Source: CAWBRT01 sp963814745
GTDB taxonomy: Bacteria > Acidobacteriota > Terriglobia > Terriglobales > Acidobacteriaceae
NCBI GenBank assembly: GCA_963814745.1
Contig: CAWFEA010000011.1
Coordinates: forward strand, 1-64,000
Length of the DNA: 64,000 bases
Direction of reading: 5' to 3'
Every line of letters begins with the position of its first letter. Within the stretch, counting starts at the first letter, position 1. The position numbers and the translations under genes are program-made. A model generated the notes under the pieces. It made no database searches and was not told where the DNA came from. It saw only the letters and a list, made by a program, of their open reading frames with translations. Of the stretch, positions 10,073 to 20,255 are shown one piece after another.

Positions 10073-11482
10073 ATGAGTGCTGGAATTACCACGACTCCCG
10101 GAATCAAGACCCCGGGCGCTACATCAACGAAGTTATGGCGCAGGTAAAGGCCAAAAACCCTGCCGAGCCTGAATTTCATCAGGCGGTGCAGGAAGTACTC
10201 GAGTCTCTGCGCCCCGTGCTTGAGCAGGCATCCGGAATACATTTCGGCCAGAATCCTCGAGCGCATCGTCGAGCCCGAGCGGGTCATCATGTTCCGCGTG
10301 CCGTGGTTTGACGACCAGGGCAAGGTGCAGGTCAATCGCGGCTTCCGCATCGAGATGAACAGCGCCATCGGCCCTTACAAGGGCGGCCTGCGCTTCCATC
10401 CCTCGGTCAACCTCGGCATCCTGAAGTTCCTGGCCTTCGAGCAGGTCGTTCAAGAACTCGCTGACCACGCTGCCCATGGGCGGCGGCAAGGGCGGCTCCG
10501 ACTTCGATCCCAAGGGCAAGAGCGACAACGAAGTGATGCGCTTCTGCCAGAGCTTCATGACCGAGCTGTTCCGGCACATCGGGCCCGACACCGACGTTCC
10601 GGCCGGCGACATCGGCGTGGGCGGCCGCGAGATCGGCTTCCTCTTCGGCCAGTACAAACGCATTGCGCAACGAGTTCTCCGGCGTGCTGACCGGCAAGGG
10701 CCTGACACTGGGGCGGTTCGCTGATTCGTCCCGAAGCCACCGGCTACGGCTGCGTCTATTTCGCGCAGGAGATGCTGAAGACCCGCAAGGAGACGCTTGA
10801 AGGCAAGGTCTGCCTGGTCTCCGGCAGCGGCAACGTCTCCCAGTACACCGTCGAGAAGCTGCTCGAGCTGGGCGCCAAGCCGGTCACCATGTCCCGACTC
10901 CAACGGCGTGATCTACGATCCCGACGGCATCAACCGCGAGAAGCTGGCATGGGTCATGGAGCTGAAGAACGTTCGCCGCGGCCGCATCCGCGAGTACGCG
11001 GAGAAGTTCAAGAAGGCGATCTTTATGCCCACCGACGTGCAGCATGGATCACAATCCGCTTTGGGACCATCAAGGCCGATTGCGCCTTCCCCAGCGCCAC
11101 GCAGAACGAAATCAACGCCAAAGACGCAGCCAATCTGATCAAGAACGGCGTTGAAGGCTTGTGGCCGAGGGCGCCAACATGCCCAGCACGCTGGAAGCCG
11201 CCAAGTCTGTTCATCGAGGCGAAGATCCTCTACGGACCGGCCAAGGCGGCCAACGCCGGCGGCGTGGCGGTCTCCGGGTCTGGAGATGGCGCAGAACAGC
11301 GCCCGCATGAACTGGACCCGCAAAGAGGTCGACGAGAAACTGCACAGATCATGATCGCCATTCACAAGAACTGCTTCGAGACCGCGGAGACCTACGGGAC
11401 TCCCGGCAATCTCGTGAACGGCGCCAACATCGGTGGCTTCTTGAAGGTCGCCAATGCGATGATGGATCAGGGACTGGTGTAA
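10073..11482 (+). pseudogene. gdhA: NADP-type glutamate dehydrogenase, broken by about ten single-base indels
   Basis: Glutamate dehydrogenase reversibly aminates 2-oxoglutarate with ammonia. Stitching the frames together recovers the whole hexameric GDH of about 450 residues: RYINEVMAQVKAKN; ARILERIVEPERVIMFRVPW; GPYKGGLRFHPSVN; FKNSLTTLPMGGGKGGSDFD with the catalytic Lys region; DVPAGDIGVGGREIGFLFG; the Rossmann motif VSGSGNVSQYTVEKL; EGANMPSTLEA; AANAGGVAVSGLEMAQNSARM; and the C-terminus GGFLKVANAMMDQGLV. Breaks are near 10120, 10228, 10449, 10667, 10718, 10896, 11045, 11158, 11206, 11280 and 11340. Nearly all are single extra bases, with no large deletion or nonsense substitution. This fits sequencing insertions in a functional gene better than decay. 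ATG 10073 has GGAGGA nine bases upstream. Confidence 0.88.
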
Positions 11483-11506
11483 TGTCCGGCCCGGCACGCT
11501 GATCGT

Positions 11507-11541
11507 GGGGGTGGACGAGTTCCACCCCCTCATTTTTTTCC
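11507..11541 (+). terminator. Intrinsic terminator after gdhA
   Basis: A perfect 9-bp stem GGGGGTGGA/TCCACCCCC with a 5-nt loop is followed by TCATTTTTTTCC. It ends immediately before the first possible start of the next gene at 11543. Confidence 0.9.
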
Positions 11542-11542
11542 T

Positions 11543-14533
11543 ATGGCAATGGACCCACTTCCCTCACCCGAACTAATTCCCGACCCGGAAAAGCTTTTCG
11601 AGGCATTCGAGGAGCTGATGCCCTTCCGGGTGCGCGACATCCTGCTGGTGTCGAGCCTCTACGATTCCTTCATTCTTCGCGAGGATGGACGGCTCAACGA
11701 GCTGCTGATTGGCGACTCGCTGGAACTGCATCTCCAGCACATCCCCGGCATCACTCACGTCTCCAGCGGCACGGAGGCAATTGAACTTGCCCGCTCCGAC
11801 CCGCGCTTCAACCTCATCATCACCAATCTGACGGTTGGCGCGATGAACGCCGCCGAGCTGGCGCGCCAGGTCAAAGAGGCCGGACTTGACGTGCCCGTGA
11901 TCGTGCTCGCCTACGACTACCGCGAGGTTAAAAACTTCGTTGCCCGCAATCCGGTTACCGATATCGACCGCATCTTCCTCTGGCAGGGCAACGTCCGCAT
12001 TCTCATCGCGCTCATCAAGTACATCGAAGATCAGCGCAATGTCGACCACGACACCACGGCGATGGGGGTTCCTGTCATTCTTCTGGTCGAAGACAATATC
12101 CGCTACTGCTCGTCGTTTCTGCCGGTGATCTATACCGAGCTGATCACGCAGTCGCGCAGTCTGTTGAGTGAAGGGCTCAATGTGGCGCACAAGCTGATGC
12201 GCATGCGCGCCCGCCCCAAGATTCTGCTCTGTTCCAATTACGAGGAGGCGGCGCGGCAAGCGATCAAATACCGGGAATACTTGCTCGGTGTGGTCTCCGA
12301 TGTGGAGTTCCCCATGGGCGGCAAGCTCACGCCCGACGCCGGATTCGAGCTGGCAAACATGGTCCGGAGCCTGGTGCCGGATGTTCCCATCGTGCTCCAC
12401 TCCAGCCGCACCCAGTTCATGGCCCGAGCCCATGCCGAGGGCTACTCGTTTTTGCGCAAGCGCTCGCCCACCATGCTGGCGGACTTGCAGCGCCTGCTCA
12501 CCGAGCAGTTCGCCTTCGGCGACTTTGTCTTTCTCCGGCCCGACCGCTCCGAAGTAGCGCGCGCCAAAGATCTCACTTCGCTCGAAGAAGGCGCTGCATC
12601 AGGTGCCCGCCGAGAGTCTCGCCTACCACAGCGAGCGCAATCATTTTTCACGCTGGCTGCGGGCGCGCACGGAATTTACCCTCGCCCAGAAACTCCGCCC
12701 GCGCAAGGTCTCCGACTTCAATACCCTTGAGGACCTGCGCCAGGACATCATTGGCTCCATTGTCGAATACCGGCGCAAACAGCGGCAGGCGCTGATCGGC
12801 GATTTCAGTCCGTCCGCGTTCTGGACCAACGATACTTTTTTCTTCGCATTGGCGGCGGCTCGCTCGGAGGCAAAGCGCGCGGACTGGCCTTCGTCCGTCA
12901 CCTCTTTCGCGAGCACCAAAACGACGTGCGCTTCCCTGGCGTGCGCATCGCCGTGCCTTCAACCCTGGTGCTGGCCACCGACGTTTACGATCAGTTCCTT
13001 GCCGAAAACAACTTGCAGGATTTTGCCATTCGCAGCAACGATGAGCGAGAGATCGAGCAGCGCTTCATCAAATCTTCTCTGCCGGCTCATGTCCGCGAAC
13101 AACTGCTGGCTTTTCTCGCCGACCTGCACTATCCGCTGGCGGTGCGCTCCTCCAGCCTTCTGGAAGATTCGCAATACCAGCCATTCAGCGGTGTCTACGA
13201 CACTTTTATGCTCGCCAACCGGCACGCAAATATAGCGGTGCGTTTTAATCAACTCTGCGAAGCGATTAAGCGCGTTTATGCCTCCACCTTCAGCGAGCAC
13301 GCTAAGGCATATGTCCGCGCCACCCCCTACCGGCTGGAAGAAGAAAAGATGGCCGTCATCATCCAGCAGGTAGTCGGCGCCATTCACGGCGAGCGCTTCT
13401 ATCCGGATTTTTCAGGCGTCGTCCGCTCGCAGAACTTTTACCCCGTCGGGCCCATGACCGCCGCCGATGGGGTGGCCGCCGTCGCCCTGGGACTCGGGCG
13501 CGAGGTCGTGGAAGGCGACAAGAGCCTCACGTTTTGTCCGCGCTATCCGCAGAAGCTGGTTCAGTTTTCCACCGTCGAAGACATCCTGGCCAACTCGCAA
13601 ACCGAGTTCTGGGCCTTGGAACTCCATCACGAAACCGGTGGTGACCGCCGCAAGCCTTCGGATCTGCGCGAGGTGCGCTACGGGCTCGCCGTAGCGGAGG
13701 CCGATGGAACTTTGCCGCGCCTGGCCTCAACCTATTCGCGTGACAATCATGCCATCTACGACGGAGTCAGCCGGCCCGGCCCGCGCGTCGTCACCTTCGC
13801 TCCCATTCTCAAGCACGGAACTTTTCCCCTCGCCGCCATCATCGATCAGCTCTCGAAACTATTGCAAGAAGCGCTCGGACGCCCCGTCGAACTGGAGTTC
13901 GCGGTCCGCCTGCCGCAGCGCCCTGACGAGGTCGCCGACTTCGGATTTCTGCAAATGCGTCCCCTGGTTGTCTCGCGCGAGTGGGAAGAAGTTCGGATGG
14001 AGGATGTCGAGCCTAGCAGGCTGCTCTGCCAAAGCGCGCAGGTGCTGGGCAATGGCCGCATTCAGGACATCCAGGACATCGTGGTCGTCGACTTCCAGCG
14101 CTTCGAACGCTCTCGCAGCCAGGATGTCGCGCGCCAGCTCGCGCATCTCAACGCCAAGCTTTCCGAAGCCGGAATTTCCTATCTGCTGATCGGAGTCGGC
14201 CGCTGGGGCTCAACCGATCCCTGGCTTGGAATCCCGGTCACCTGGGACCAGATCTCAGGCGCGCGCGTGATTGTCGAGACCGGATTGAGCGACCTGCGGG
14301 TGACGCCTTCGCAGGGCAGTCACTTTTTTCAGAACCTGGTTGCCTTCCAGGTCGGCTATTTCACCATCAACAGCGATACCGGCGAAGGATTCGTCGACTG
14401 GGCGTGGCTCGCCTCGCAACCCGCGCTTGAAGTGCGGGGTTGCGTCCGTCATCTGCGCTTGCCCGCTCCCCTGCTGGTCGTCATGAACGGCAAGAACAGC
14501 CGTGGCATGATCGTCAAACCCGAAGGCCACTAA
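11543..14533 (+). CDS. PEP/pyruvate-binding (PPDK_N-like) protein with two N-terminal receiver-like domains; two frameshifts
   Basis: Three open segments join into one protein of about 996 residues, with frame changes near 12592 and in the T6 run near 12840. Residues about 30-170 form a degenerate receiver domain (ILLVSSLYDSF; Asn in FNLIITNLT where the phospho-Asp is expected). Residues about 173-330 form a second receiver with LLVEDN, VVSDVEF and FLRKRS, so its Asp and Lys are kept. After a linker comes a PEP-synthase/PPDK N-terminal ATP-grasp domain (RIGGGSLGGKARGLAF, LAVRSSSLLEDSQYQPFSGVYDT, FGFLQMRPLV). The phosphohistidine and PEP-binding C-terminal domains of true PEP synthase are missing. 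A unique C-terminus of about 180 residues follows (GVGRWGSTDPWLGIPV). Function unknown, possibly signal-controlled phosphotransfer. The start directly after a terminator has no clear ribosome-binding site; ATG 11618 is possible. Confidence 0.75.
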
Positions 14534-14579
14534 ACAAAAGCAAGTTTCAATTTCACCTGCCTGGAACTATGATCGTCCG

Positions 14580-15920
14580 ATGACCCTTTCATCTGGTGCG
14601 CCACTGGTTACCGAGATGCTTGTGATCCCGGTTGCAGGCCATGACAGCATGCTGCTCAACCTGAGCGGCGCGCATGGTCCCTGCTTCACCCGCAATCTAG
14701 TGATCCTGAAAGACAACGCCGGCCACACCGGCGTCGGCGAAGTTCCCGGCGGCGAGCGCATTCGGCAAACCCTGGATGACTCCAAGTCGCTCGTGCTCGG
14801 CCAATCCACCGCCGCTTATAACCGCATCCTGCACGGCGTCCGGCAGCGCTTTGCCGACCGGGACGCGGGCGGACGCGGCTTGCAGACCTTCGACCTGCGC
14901 ATTACCGTCCATGCCGTCACCGCCATTGAATCCGCTCTGCTCGATCTGCTCGGGCAGTTTCTCGGCGTGCCTGTCGCCGCCTTTCTAGGGCAGGGACAGC
15001 AGCGCAATCAGGTCCTAGCGCTCGGCTATCTTTTCTACGTCGGAGATCGCAACAAAACTCCCCTGCCCTACCTGAGCGAGCCCGACTCGAAAGACGATTG
15101 GCTGCGCCTGCGCCACGAAGAAGCGCTGACGTCCGCGGCCATCGTCGGCCTCGCCGAAGCGGCGCAGTCACGCTACGGCTTTAAGGATTTCAAGTTGAAG
15201 GGCGGCGTACTCTCCGGCGCTGAGGAAATGGAGGCCGTCACCGCCTTGCACGAACGCTTCCCCGAGGCGCGCATCACCATTGATCCGAACGGCGCCTGGT
15301 CGCTTGCCGAGGCCATCCGCCTGTGCCGCGACAAGCGCGAAGTGCTGGCTTACGCCGAAGATCCCTGCGGCGCCGAGGGCGGCTACTCCGGACGCGAAAT
15401 CATGGCCGAATTCCGCCGCGCCACCGGCCTGCCTACGGCCACCAACATGATCGCCACCGACTGGCGCCAGTTGAGGCACGCCATCCAATTGCACGCGGTC
15501 GATATTCCGCTGGCCGATCCGCACTTCTGGACCGTGCAGGGCTCGGTGCGGGTGGCACAGATGTGCCACGAGTGGGGACTGACGTGGGGCTCGCACTCCA
15601 ATAATCATTTCGATATTTCGCTGGCGATGTGTACCCACGCCGCCGCCGCCGCGCCCGGCAACATTACGGCGATCGACACTCACTGGATTTGGCAGGAGCA
15701 TCAGGAGCGCCTCACCAAAGAGCCATTCCAGATCAAAGGCGGAATGCTCGATGTGCCTGAGCGCCCCGGTCTGGGAGTGGAGCCGGACATGGCGCAAATC
15801 GAGAAGGCAAACCAGCTTTATCAAAAGATGGGACTCGGAGGACGCGATGACGCCACGGCCATGCAGTACCTGATCGCCGGCTGGAAGTTCGACCACAAGC
15901 GACCCTGCCTCGTGCGCTGA
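14580..15920 (+). CDS. gudD: Glucarate dehydratase
   Basis: 446 residues, exactly the E. coli GudD length. It dehydrates D-glucarate (and L-idarate) to 5-keto-4-deoxyglucarate. The enolase-superfamily catalytic residues are in register: Lys205-x-Lys207 (FKLKGG), Asp235/Asn237 (DPNGAW), Glu260 (EDPCGAEGG), Asn289, Asp313 and His339 (WGSHSNNHFD). The capping domain includes GEVPGGERI. It is followed after about 70 nt by a GlcD-like flavoprotein on the same strand. With the ThDP carboligase upstream this suggests hexarate or glyoxylate-type acid catabolism. No gene for the next step (KDG/KDGlucarate aldolase) is recognised here, unless RraA serves. Confidence 0.93.
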   Translation: MTLSSGAPLVTEMLVIPVAGHDSMLLNLSGAHGPCFTRNLVILKDNAGHTGVGEVPGGERIRQTLDDSKSLVLGQSTAAYNRILHGVRQRFADRDAGGRGLQTFDLRITVHAVTAIESALLDLLGQFLGVPVAAFLGQGQQRNQVLALGYLFYVGDRNKTPLPYLSEPDSKDDWLRLRHEEALTSAAIVGLAEAAQSRYGFKDFKLKGGVLSGAEEMEAVTALHERFPEARITIDPNGAWSLAEAIRLCRDKREVLAYAEDPCGAEGGYSGREIMAEFRRATGLPTATNMIATDWRQLRHAIQLHAVDIPLADPHFWTVQGSVRVAQMCHEWGLTWGSHSNNHFDISLAMCTHAAAAAPGNITAIDTHWIWQEHQERLTKEPFQIKGGMLDVPERPGLGVEPDMAQIEKANQLYQKMGLGGRDDATAMQYLIAGWKFDHKRPCLVR

Positions 15921-15990
15921 AGCGCAATGCAAGTCTGAGATGCAGCCAGAATCGAAACCATGACCGTAATCATTTATCAAGGAACGCGAA

Positions 15991-17418
15991 ATGTCTGAAG
16001 CAATTGCAACCGCGGAACTCCGTTCGGCGCTGCTGAATATCGTTGGTGAAAAGGGCTGCCTGTTTGACCCTGCCGACACCGCTACTTACTGCGAGGACTG
16101 GCGGAAACTCGAACGGGGCAGCACGCCGGCCGTCGTCCGCCCGGCCAGTACCGAAGAGGTCGCCGCCGTGGTCCGGCTGTGCGCCGAACGGCGGATCCCG
16201 ATCGTGCCCCAGGGAGGCAATACCAACATGGTGATCGGCGCCACGCCCAGCGCCGCCGGCAACGAAATCGTGTTGACACTCTCCCGCATGAACAAGATAC
16301 GCAACCTCGACCCGGTCGATCTCACATTGACGATTGACGCCGGGGCCACGCTCAAGGCGGCGCAGGAAGCCGCCGTCAGCGAAGGCTGCATCGTGCCGCT
16401 CACCATGGGTTCGGAGGGTTCGGCGCAGATCGGCGGCGTGCTCTCCTCTAACGCCGGCGGCAACAACACGCTGCGCTATGGCAACGCCCGCGACATGGTT
16501 CTTGGCCTCGAGGTCGTCTTGCCCGATGGCGCAATCTGGAACGGCTTGCGCCGCCTGCGCAAAGACAACACCGGGTACTGTCTCCGCCAGCTCTTCGTCG
16601 GCGCCGAGGGAACTCTGGGAATCATCACCGCGGCGGTGCTGAAACTGGTGCCGCGCCCGCGCGATCTCGCGCTCGCTTTTTGCGCTGTCGCTTCCACGCA
16701 GTCGGCCCTGGATCTGCTGGTGCTTTGCCGCAAACATCTCAACGAGTCTATCAACGCCTTCGAGTACATGGAGGGACGGGTCGCCGAACTCATCCTGAAG
16801 CACTTTCCCGAGACGCGCTATCCTCTGGCCGAACGCGCCCAGCACTATGTCTGGTGCGAATTGGCTGACGCTTCATTCGACGCCAATCTTCGCCAGAAAC
16901 TGGAGGAAGTGCTGGCCGAAGCCATGGAGAAAGGCATCGTGCTCGATGCTGCCCTCGCCGGCAGCTCATCGGAGCGTCAAGCCATGTGGCAGTTGCGCGA
17001 GGAAGTCACCGACGCGCAGCAGCGCGAGGGCACGTCCATCAAGAACGACGTGACCGTGCCGCTGTCCAAGACGCCTGAATTTATCACTCGCGCCACCGCC
17101 GAGTGCGAACGGCAATTCCCCGGCATCCGCGTCATGGCCTACGGACATCTCGGCGACGGCAACACCCATTTCAATCTCACCGTGCCCGTCGGCGGCGATA
17201 ACGCCGAATTCAAGGCGCGCACCCACGAAGTTCAGGCAGTGGTCAATGAAGTGGTTCGCCAGTACGACGGCAGCTTCTCGGCCGAACACGGCATCGGCGC
17301 GCTCAAGCCTTATATGCTGGAGAAATGGCGCGGCGGCGCGGAACTGGACACCATGCGGAAAATCAAGGCGGCACTCGACCCGCTGGGCATTATGAATCCC
17401 GGCAAGATGCTGCCCTAG
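15991..17418 (+). CDS. FAD-binding 2-hydroxyacid oxidoreductase (GlcD / D-2-hydroxyglutarate dehydrogenase-like)
   Basis: 475 residues of the FAD_binding_4/FAD-oxidase_C family, which oxidises D-2-hydroxyacids (glycolate, D-lactate, D-2-hydroxyglutarate). The FAD/PP-loop region includes PIVPQGGNTNMVIGA, MGSEGSAQIGGVLSSNAGGNN and LFVGAEGTLGIITAAVLKL. The C-terminal substrate domain has YGHLGDGNTHFN with metal-binding His residues and SAEHGIGALKPYML, and ends in PLGIMNPGKMLP. It lies just downstream of gudD on the same strand. Glycolate oxidation would supply glyoxylate to the carboligase at 4471, but the substrate is not determinable from sequence alone. No GlcE/GlcF partner is present. Confidence 0.87.
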   Translation: MSEAIATAELRSALLNIVGEKGCLFDPADTATYCEDWRKLERGSTPAVVRPASTEEVAAVVRLCAERRIPIVPQGGNTNMVIGATPSAAGNEIVLTLSRMNKIRNLDPVDLTLTIDAGATLKAAQEAAVSEGCIVPLTMGSEGSAQIGGVLSSNAGGNNTLRYGNARDMVLGLEVVLPDGAIWNGLRRLRKDNTGYCLRQLFVGAEGTLGIITAAVLKLVPRPRDLALAFCAVASTQSALDLLVLCRKHLNESINAFEYMEGRVAELILKHFPETRYPLAERAQHYVWCELADASFDANLRQKLEEVLAEAMEKGIVLDAALAGSSSERQAMWQLREEVTDAQQREGTSIKNDVTVPLSKTPEFITRATAECERQFPGIRVMAYGHLGDGNTHFNLTVPVGGDNAEFKARTHEVQAVVNEVVRQYDGSFSAEHGIGALKPYMLEKWRGGAELDTMRKIKAALDPLGIMNPGKMLP

Positions 17419-17511
17419 CCGGGCGAAAATTCACGCGAATCAATGTGCGATAAGCATTGAGTGTCATGCTGAGCGGATCAAGGAGGCGAAGAGGCCGGTA
17501 GCGGTTGGAGT

Positions 17512-18636
17512 TCACATCAGGCGATCGCCTGCTGCCTTCATGTCGTATCCCGCAAAGCCTTCCAGCTTTCGCCGCAAAGCGGCTCGCCCCAGGGTTTCGA
17601 AAAGCATCTGAACTTGTGGCAGCTTCAGGTGCGTCTTGCGAACCACCAAGTCATAGCGCTTGGTGGCGAGCGGAATGAAGTCCAATCCGAAAACGCGCGC
17701 TGCCGCCCTGGTGCTGATGCAGCAGTCCGCGTCGCCGCTTTGCACGCGCCTGGCCGCGGGCAGGTGGCCGAGCGCAATGCGGTCATATCCTTTTACGCTT
17801 TTGGCGGCGATGCCGAGGCGGCGCAAGAACGAATCCAGCAAAAGCCGGCATCCCGCGCCCGCTTCGCGGTTGATGATCGCGAGGTCCCGCCGCGCAAAAT
17901 CCGCCACACTGCGCACACTCTTCGGATTGCCGGCCCTGACCACGATTCCTTCTTCCCACAGGGCAAAAGCAATGACGGCGACCGAGTCTTTGCCGAACAT
18001 GCGATTAATTTTGGGCAGGTTGGATTCCCCCGTTTTCTCATCCAGAAGATGAGTGCCGGCAATGTGAATGACGCCATCTTTCAGCAGATCGAGCGCGCGC
18101 GAGCTGTTCTGATAGGCGATAACCAGTTCGACGCCCTGCCGCTGCAGGTGGTGCGCCAGAACCGACGCGGCAGGATCGCATCCCGCGATCAGCAGCCGAT
18201 CAGTCCTTTTCCAATCCTCTTCAAAAATTCCAGCCTGGGCTCTCCCGGCCCGCGTCAGATTACGAATTGGACCCAGCAGGACGGCATCGGCCTGCGGCAA
18301 GCCCCAAGTGCCAAGTTCGGGAGAAGCGGCTATGAGCCGACCATCCACTTTGCACAATTGCAGAGCCTGTCCCGGCTGTGCGGCGCCGGTTCCCGGAAGC
18401 AAGCGAACTTCCTCGGTGCGCAACGGCGCCCGCGCGTCTTCTTCGAGGGAAAAAAGCTCTTCGACGTTAACCCCCAGCTCCTGGGCCAATTTCAGGGCTA
18501 CCGAAGTATTCGGAAGATAGCTGTCCGCCTCGATGGCATAGACGGTTTGCCGGCGGATGCCGACCGCGTCCGCCAGCCGGGCGGCTGAGATTCCGCGTTG
18601 TCGCCTCAACTGCGTCAGGCTGCACCGCACTTCCAT
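17512..18636 (-). CDS. Xre-type HTH regulator with a periplasmic-binding-like (molybdate-type) sensor domain
   Basis: 374 residues. An Xre/Cro helix-turn-helix occupies about residues 8-62 (LRRQRGISAARLADAVGIRRQTVYAIEAD, then LGVNVEELFSL). A type 2 periplasmic-binding-protein-like domain occupies about 85-365 (LLIAGCDPAASVLAHHLQRQG, DGVIHIAGTHLLDEKTGESN, GDADCCISTRAAARVFGLDF). Such one-component regulators sense a ligand directly in the cytoplasm. It diverges from trmO-modABC, with candidate dyad operators in between, so molybdate or tungstate control of that operon is the natural inference. There is no ModE-type TOBE domain. Confidence 0.82.
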   Translation of the reverse strand: MEVRCSLTQLRRQRGISAARLADAVGIRRQTVYAIEADSYLPNTSVALKLAQELGVNVEELFSLEEDARAPLRTEEVRLLPGTGAAQPGQALQLCKVDGRLIAASPELGTWGLPQADAVLLGPIRNLTRAGRAQAGIFEEDWKRTDRLLIAGCDPAASVLAHHLQRQGVELVIAYQNSSRALDLLKDGVIHIAGTHLLDEKTGESNLPKINRMFGKDSVAVIAFALWEEGIVVRAGNPKSVRSVADFARRDLAIINREAGAGCRLLLDSFLRRLGIAAKSVKGYDRIALGHLPAARRVQSGDADCCISTRAAARVFGLDFIPLATKRYDLVVRKTHLKLPQVQMLFETLGRAALRRKLEGFAGYDMKAAGDRLM

Positions 18637-18682
18637 GGAAGTCCTCGCTGACGCCGCCTAAGATACATCAAAGGATGTCTTG

Positions 18683-18736
18683 ATAACAAGTTATAAAGTA
18701 ATTTTAGTGTGACACCACATCCATGGTCGTGTCACA
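18683..18736. promoter_or_regulatory. Two inverted repeats between the HTH regulator and the trmO-mod operon
   Basis: ATAAC-AA-GTTAT lies at 18683-18694. TGTGACAC (18708-18715) and GTGTCACA (18729-18736) form a second perfect dyad with a 13-nt spacer. Both fall in the 130-nt divergent promoter region. They are good operator candidates for the adjacent regulator. Confidence 0.55.
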
Positions 18737-18766
18737 ATAAATCAATCCAGGTTACGGAACGATTCC

Positions 18767-19273
18767 ATGTTCAACCCAGAGCTGCAGAACTGCATTAAGC
18801 CTATCGGGACAATTCATACACCTTTCGGGCAGGCCACGGGAACTCCCATCCAGAGTTCTTTGGCCAATGGCGCCGAAGGCGCGATCGAGTTGCTTGCCGA
18901 ATTCGAACCCGGATTGAAGGACCTTGAAGGCTTCGACCGAATATGGCTCATCTATCTGTTTGACCGTGCTTCAGAGCCGCAGTTGCTCGTTCGCCCCTAC
19001 CTGGACCCCGCCGAGCACGGCATTTTCGCAACCCGGTCGCCGGCGCGACCGAACAAAATCGGCATGTCGCCGGTCCGCCTGCTCGGCATCCAGGGGAATC
19101 GACTCTACATTGCGGATGTCGATATGCTGGACGGCACTCCGCTCCTGGATATCAAGCCGTACGTGCCTGCCTTCGACCATTTCTCGATCGCACGAGTCGG
19201 CTGGTTCAAAGACAAGCCGAGCGCGGGGGCGGTTGCCGACGATCGGTTTGAACAGCCCAGCCGGAGAACTTGA
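18767..19273 (+). CDS. TrmO/TsaA-like SAM-dependent methyltransferase family protein
   Basis: 168 residues of the TsaA/TrmO beta-barrel family. E. coli TrmO uses S-adenosylmethionine to N6-methylate t6A37 in tRNA-Thr(GGU). The family signature is clear: IGTIHTPF at the N-terminus, GLKDLEGFDRIWLIYLFDRA, HGIFATRSPARPNKIGMSPVRLLGI and DVDMLDGTPLLDIKPYVPAFD. It lacks the C-terminal extension of the E. coli protein. It is the first gene of the rightward run trmO-modA-modB-modC and faces the molybdate-type regulator. In this context the barrel may serve a metal-oxyanion-linked role instead of tRNA modification; that is inference. Confidence 0.85.
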   Translation: MFNPELQNCIKPIGTIHTPFGQATGTPIQSSLANGAEGAIELLAEFEPGLKDLEGFDRIWLIYLFDRASEPQLLVRPYLDPAEHGIFATRSPARPNKIGMSPVRLLGIQGNRLYIADVDMLDGTPLLDIKPYVPAFDHFSIARVGWFKDKPSAGAVADDRFEQPSRRT

Positions 19274-19370
19274 TTGCCCCCGCATCGCAAGTTCTTTTTT
19301 TGATATTCTTTTATACGCGACTTCAGACTTTTGTGCGTGACAGCGTAAATTCCTGGGAGGTGCGGTTGAG

Positions 19371-20207
19371 ATGAACCGTGCAAGCACAATCAGAAAACCT
19401 TCGAGAATGGGGTTCTTGCGGTTCTGGATCAAGCGGTGCGGGCTCGTCGCTCTCGCGATGGCGATCGCATTGGGACCATTGGCGGAGCGGACCGTCGCCC
19501 AGAGTCACGACGTCCTGGTATTTGCCGCGGCGAGTCTCAAGGATGCCCTGGACGATATTACCGCTCAGTATCAGCGCGAGACCGGCAAGCATGTCCGCGT
19601 CTCGCTGGCCGCGAGTTCGACATTGGCAAAGCAGATCGAGAACGGCGCTCCCGCCGACATCTTCATCTCTGCCGACCTCGACTGGATGGACTACCTGGCA
19701 AAGCGCAACCTAATCAAGCCGGGCACGCGCAGAAACCTCCTGGGCAACAAGTTGGTGCTGATCGCGGCCAAAGACAGTTCCGTACAGGTCAAGATTCAGC
19801 CGGGATTTCCACTCGCCAAAATGCTGGCGGGTGGCAAGCTTTCCATGGCTGATGTCGCGGCGGTCCCCTGCGGTAAATACGGCAAGGCGTCGCTGGAGAA
19901 ACTCGGGGTTTGGCCGTCGGTTGCGGGCCAGGTCGTACAGGCGGAAAATGTGCGCGCGGCGCTTGCCCTGGTTGCACGTAAAGAAGCGCCTCTCGGAATC
20001 GTCTACCAAACCGACGTGGCGGCGGAGCCGAACGTCAAAGTGGTTGGGTTCTTTCCGGAGGAGACGCATCCTCCCATCATCTATCCGATTGCGCTCGTCG
20101 CGGAATCGACCAACCCCGATGCCGCTGCGTTTCTCGCCTATCTCGAATCGGCAAAGGCCAAGCCTCTTTTCGAGAAGCAGGGCTTCACGGTTCTCAAACA
20201 GCAGTAG
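19371..20207 (+). CDS. modA: Molybdate ABC transporter, periplasmic binding protein
   Basis: 278 residues. A long N-terminal signal region (basic start, then CGLVALAMAIALGPLAERTVAQ) is followed by the ModA fold: HDVLVFAAASLKDALDDIT, then SLAASSTLAKQIENGAPADIFISAD and the C-terminal IVYQTDV and YPIALVAEST segments. These contain the serine and backbone groups typical of oxyanion binding. GGGAGGTG lies about eight bases before the ATG. It captures molybdate or tungstate for ModBC. The molybdenum hydroxylase at 29644-32333 is a likely beneficiary of the imported metal. Confidence 0.93.
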   Translation: MNRASTIRKPSRMGFLRFWIKRCGLVALAMAIALGPLAERTVAQSHDVLVFAAASLKDALDDITAQYQRETGKHVRVSLAASSTLAKQIENGAPADIFISADLDWMDYLAKRNLIKPGTRRNLLGNKLVLIAAKDSSVQVKIQPGFPLAKMLAGGKLSMADVAAVPCGKYGKASLEKLGVWPSVAGQVVQAENVRAALALVARKEAPLGIVYQTDVAAEPNVKVVGFFPEETHPPIIYPIALVAESTNPDAAAFLAYLESAKAKPLFEKQGFTVLKQQ

Positions 20208-20255
20208 GCTCGGCAATGTCCGGCAGTTTAGGCGTGGTCCAGCGATGAACGCATC

